Of a stretch of DNA of 64,000 nt, positions 62,332 through 64,000 are shown in pieces. The translations under genes and the position numbers were made by a program. Under the pieces are notes generated by a model. The model worked only from the letters and a program-made list of their open reading frames with translations. It ran no database searches and was not told the origin of the DNA. Origin of the DNA: an uncultured Woeseiaceae bacterium. Its GTDB lineage: Bacteria > Pseudomonadota > Gammaproteobacteria > Steroidobacterales > Woeseiaceae. The stretch's first letter is position 1, and every line of letters begins with the position of its first letter. The DNA is taken from the NCBI GenBank assembly GCA_947258565.1, contig CAMYJB010000015.1, forward strand, positions 1-64,000. Reading direction: 5' to 3'.

Positions 62332-63699
62332 TCAGTCCTCGCTGCCGATCGATTTGAAGTCGACGCCCAGGGAGCGCAGCTTGCGGTACAGGTGTGTTCG
62401 TTCCATGCCGACGCGTTTCGCCAGCTGCCCCACTTTGCCATCGCACAGCACGAGCTGTTGTTGCAGGTAGGCGCGCTCGAACTGTTCGCGCGCTTCACGC
62501 AAAGGGAGGGCCAGAAGGTCCTGCTTGACCAGCGGCTCGTCGTCGGGTGCCGTACTCGACACCTCCGCTTCGACTTCCTGCAGCGAGATGTCTTCGCCGG
62601 ATTCGGATATCAGCAGGCGGCGGACAAGGTTCTTCAATTCGCGCACATTGTCTGGCCACGGATAATTCCTGAGCCGGTTCTGCGCGGCGACGCTGAAACG
62701 GCGAAATCCCAGTCCTTCCGAGTCGACCAGCTTGTCTACGTAATAGTTGAGGAGTTCCGGGACATCTTCCGAATACTCGCGGAGTGGTGGAACGCGCAAC
62801 ATCAGGACGCCGAGTTTCGCAACGAGGTCGCGGCGTAACTCACCGGAACGTACTTTGTCTTCGTAACTCGCATCGACGGTAGCCACGACTCTTGCATCGA
62901 GCGGTACGGTGCTCACGCCACCCTTGCGAGTATAACTGCCGTCCTCGAGGACGCCGAACAGTATCTTCTGGGCGGCGGTGTCGAGATCAGCCAGTTCGTC
63001 GATGATCAGCGTGCCCTGGCTGGCTTTCTCGAACGCGCCCATATGCACCTCACCGTCCTGCTCGCTGCCGAGCAGGCTTTCCTCGGCGTTCTGCTCCGTT
63101 AGTGAGGCCGCCGTTATACTGATCAGCGGACCGTCGGCACGGCCGCTCAGGGCGTGCACGTAGCGTGCGAACGCGCTGCGGCCGGTTCCGGACTCGCCAC
63201 TTAGGAGTACCGGCGCATCGTGCCGGGCATATTGCTTGACCTTGTCACGCAACGCCTGCATCCGTGCGCTGCGGCCGACCGGGGCGGGCAGCGGAGGCAG
63301 GGTGCCCCGTCCCGTGGTCGCTTGTCTGCCCGCCGACTCCAGCGCACCCTCGACCGTTCGCAAGAGTTTCGCGAGCGACAGCGGCTTCTCCACGAAATCA
63401 TGCGCGCCGAGCCGCGTCGCCTCTACCGCGGTGTCTACCGTGCCGTGGCCGGACATGATCACGACAGGGCATTTCAGGTCGCCTTGGTCAGACCACTCGC
63501 GTAGCAGTGTTATGCCGTCAGTATCGGGCATCCAGATATCGAGAAGTATCAGGTCGAAACTGTCTTCACTGCGCGCGGACCTCGCCTCGTCGGCGTCGGC
63601 CGCGACGGTCACGCCGTAGCCCTCGTCCGACAGAATTTCCTGGATCAACGCACGAATGTCGGCTTCGTCATCGACCACGAGCACCTGCGGATTGCTCAT
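62332..63699 (-). CDS. ntrX: NtrX-like AAA+ response regulator
   Basis: A 455-residue regulator with receiver domain (Asp54, LILLDIWMP), an AAA+ domain and a Fis-type HTH (DGKVGQLAKRVGMERTHLYRKLRSLGVD). The GAFTGA loop that contacts sigma-54 is absent: the matching segment is GEVHMGAFEKAS (217-227). Walker A reads GESGTGRS with Arg174 in place of Lys; Walker B LIIDE is intact. Loss of GAFTGA is typical of NtrX, so it may act as a sigma-54-independent regulator. The ATG overlaps the NtrY-like kinase stop by four bases. Confidence 0.9.
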   Translation of the reverse strand: MSNPQVLVVDDEADIRALIQEILSDEGYGVTVAADADEARSARSEDSFDLILLDIWMPDTDGITLLREWSDQGDLKCPVVIMSGHGTVDTAVEATRLGAHDFVEKPLSLAKLLRTVEGALESAGRQATTGRGTLPPLPAPVGRSARMQALRDKVKQYARHDAPVLLSGESGTGRSAFARYVHALSGRADGPLISITAASLTEQNAEESLLGSEQDGEVHMGAFEKASQGTLIIDELADLDTAAQKILFGVLEDGSYTRKGGVSTVPLDARVVATVDASYEDKVRSGELRRDLVAKLGVLMLRVPPLREYSEDVPELLNYYVDKLVDSEGLGFRRFSVAAQNRLRNYPWPDNVRELKNLVRRLLISESGEDISLQEVEAEVSSTAPDDEPLVKQDLLALPLREAREQFERAYLQQQLVLCDGKVGQLAKRVGMERTHLYRKLRSLGVDFKSIGSED

Positions 63700-64000
63700 G
63701 CTCTTTCCCTCCTCTTCTCATTACGGCTGGTACCCGTCGCGATCATCGCCTCGCGCGCCGCCTCGTTGATCGGCAGCCTTATAGTGATGACTGCGCCTCC
63801 GGTCTTCCGGTTTTCCGCGTGGATCGTGCCCATGTGCTCCTCGACCAGTTTCTTGACAACCGCCAGACCCAGCCCGGTTCCCTTGGGCTTGGATGTAACG
63901 TAAGGGTCGAACACCTGGCTGATGTCGCTTGCATCGAAGCCCGGCCCGTTGTCCTCGACCTTGATCTGCGCAAACTCGACGCTACCGAACTCGGCGGCGC
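63696..64000 (-). CDS. ntrY: C-terminal part of an NtrY-like histidine kinase (partial)
   Basis: An open frame entering from the right edge ends at 63696. It gives the end of a HATPase domain: DNGPGFDASDISQVFDPYVTSKPKGTGLGLAVVKKLVEEHMG, with the N, G1 and G2 boxes of kinases, then a short basic tail. Assignment to NtrY comes from its position just before NtrX and the DPYVTSKPKGTGLGLA wording typical of NtrY. The sensor half is off the window. Confidence 0.85.
   Translation of the reverse strand, partial: AAEFGSVEFAQIKVEDNGPGFDASDISQVFDPYVTSKPKGTGLGLAVVKKLVEEHMGTIHAENRKTGGAVITIRLPINEAAREAMIATGTSRNEKRRERA

Overview
The window is a GC-rich chromosomal segment of a gammaproteobacterium, probably marine or sediment-dwelling. 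This is inferred from the ftsY-ftsE-ftsX-rpoH order, fused pntA plus pntB, gltBD, priA-argS-SPOR, an NtrY/NtrX pair and a marine-type dedicated sortase locus; the Woeseia or Steroidobacter area of the class would fit but is not proven. I saw no rRNA, tRNA, CRISPR array, integrase or transposase. Gene density is high, and several neighbours overlap by 1-17 bases (ATGA, GTGA, TTGA, TAATG). LAYOUT: 0-8.3 kb is a glycan-use locus (LacI-type regulator, GH-A-clan lipoprotein, sugar porter, GH3 beta-glucosidase, divergent GPH symporter) with a perfect 16-bp operator palindrome in the divergent promoter. 8.3-13.3 kb is housekeeping: coaD, rsmD, ftsY-ftsE-ftsX and rpoH, with a near-perfect CIRCE element in front of rpoH. 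13.7-22.3 kb holds a secreted nuclease, a small lipoprotein with no standard start codon, an OmpA-like lipoprotein, two MATE exporters, VOC, SRPBCC and NUDIX genes. 22.3-29.0 kb is a dedicated sortase system (sortase, VIT/vWA substrate, response regulator, histidine kinase, beta-barrel protein, Q/R-rich periplasmic protein) in which the substrate gene carries an internal deletion with a frame change. 29.1-33.5 kb is an accessory stretch that becomes visibly less GC-rich: an EncFtn-type encapsulated-ferritin homologue without a shell gene, GNAT genes, a subclass B1 (NDM/VIM-like) metallo-beta-lactamase homologue, a HAD hydrolase, a frameshifted SRPBCC remnant, a GGCT-fold gene and a membrane-anchor remnant. 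33.5-46.1 kb has gltBD, two small lipoproteins, a DUF924 gene, a 60-bp perfect palindrome at a gene junction, a third MATE exporter, a thiolase and an AGCS symporter with a large extra loop. 46.1-54.4 kb has hemH, VOC, a short fructosamine-kinase-like gene overlapping an ExoIX-like nuclease region, an HNH nuclease and pntAB, plus three copies of a structured intergenic repeat whose stems differ in sequence but keep pairing. 54.5-64 kb has an ECF sigma / DUF3619 / DUF3106 cluster, priA, argS, a SPOR protein, a CapA-like lipoprotein, NtrX and the end of NtrY. HOW IT FITS TOGETHER: the first locus likely imports and hydrolyses beta-linked glucosides under one repressor. The cell-biology core links SRP targeting, division and heat shock. 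The sortase locus looks like a self-contained surface-display circuit with its own two-component system, but its substrate is broken here. Best candidates for follow-up are the broken sortase circuit, the CIRCE site on rpoH, the shell-less EncFtn, the NDM-like lipoprotein, the structured repeat family and the hidden lipoprotein.
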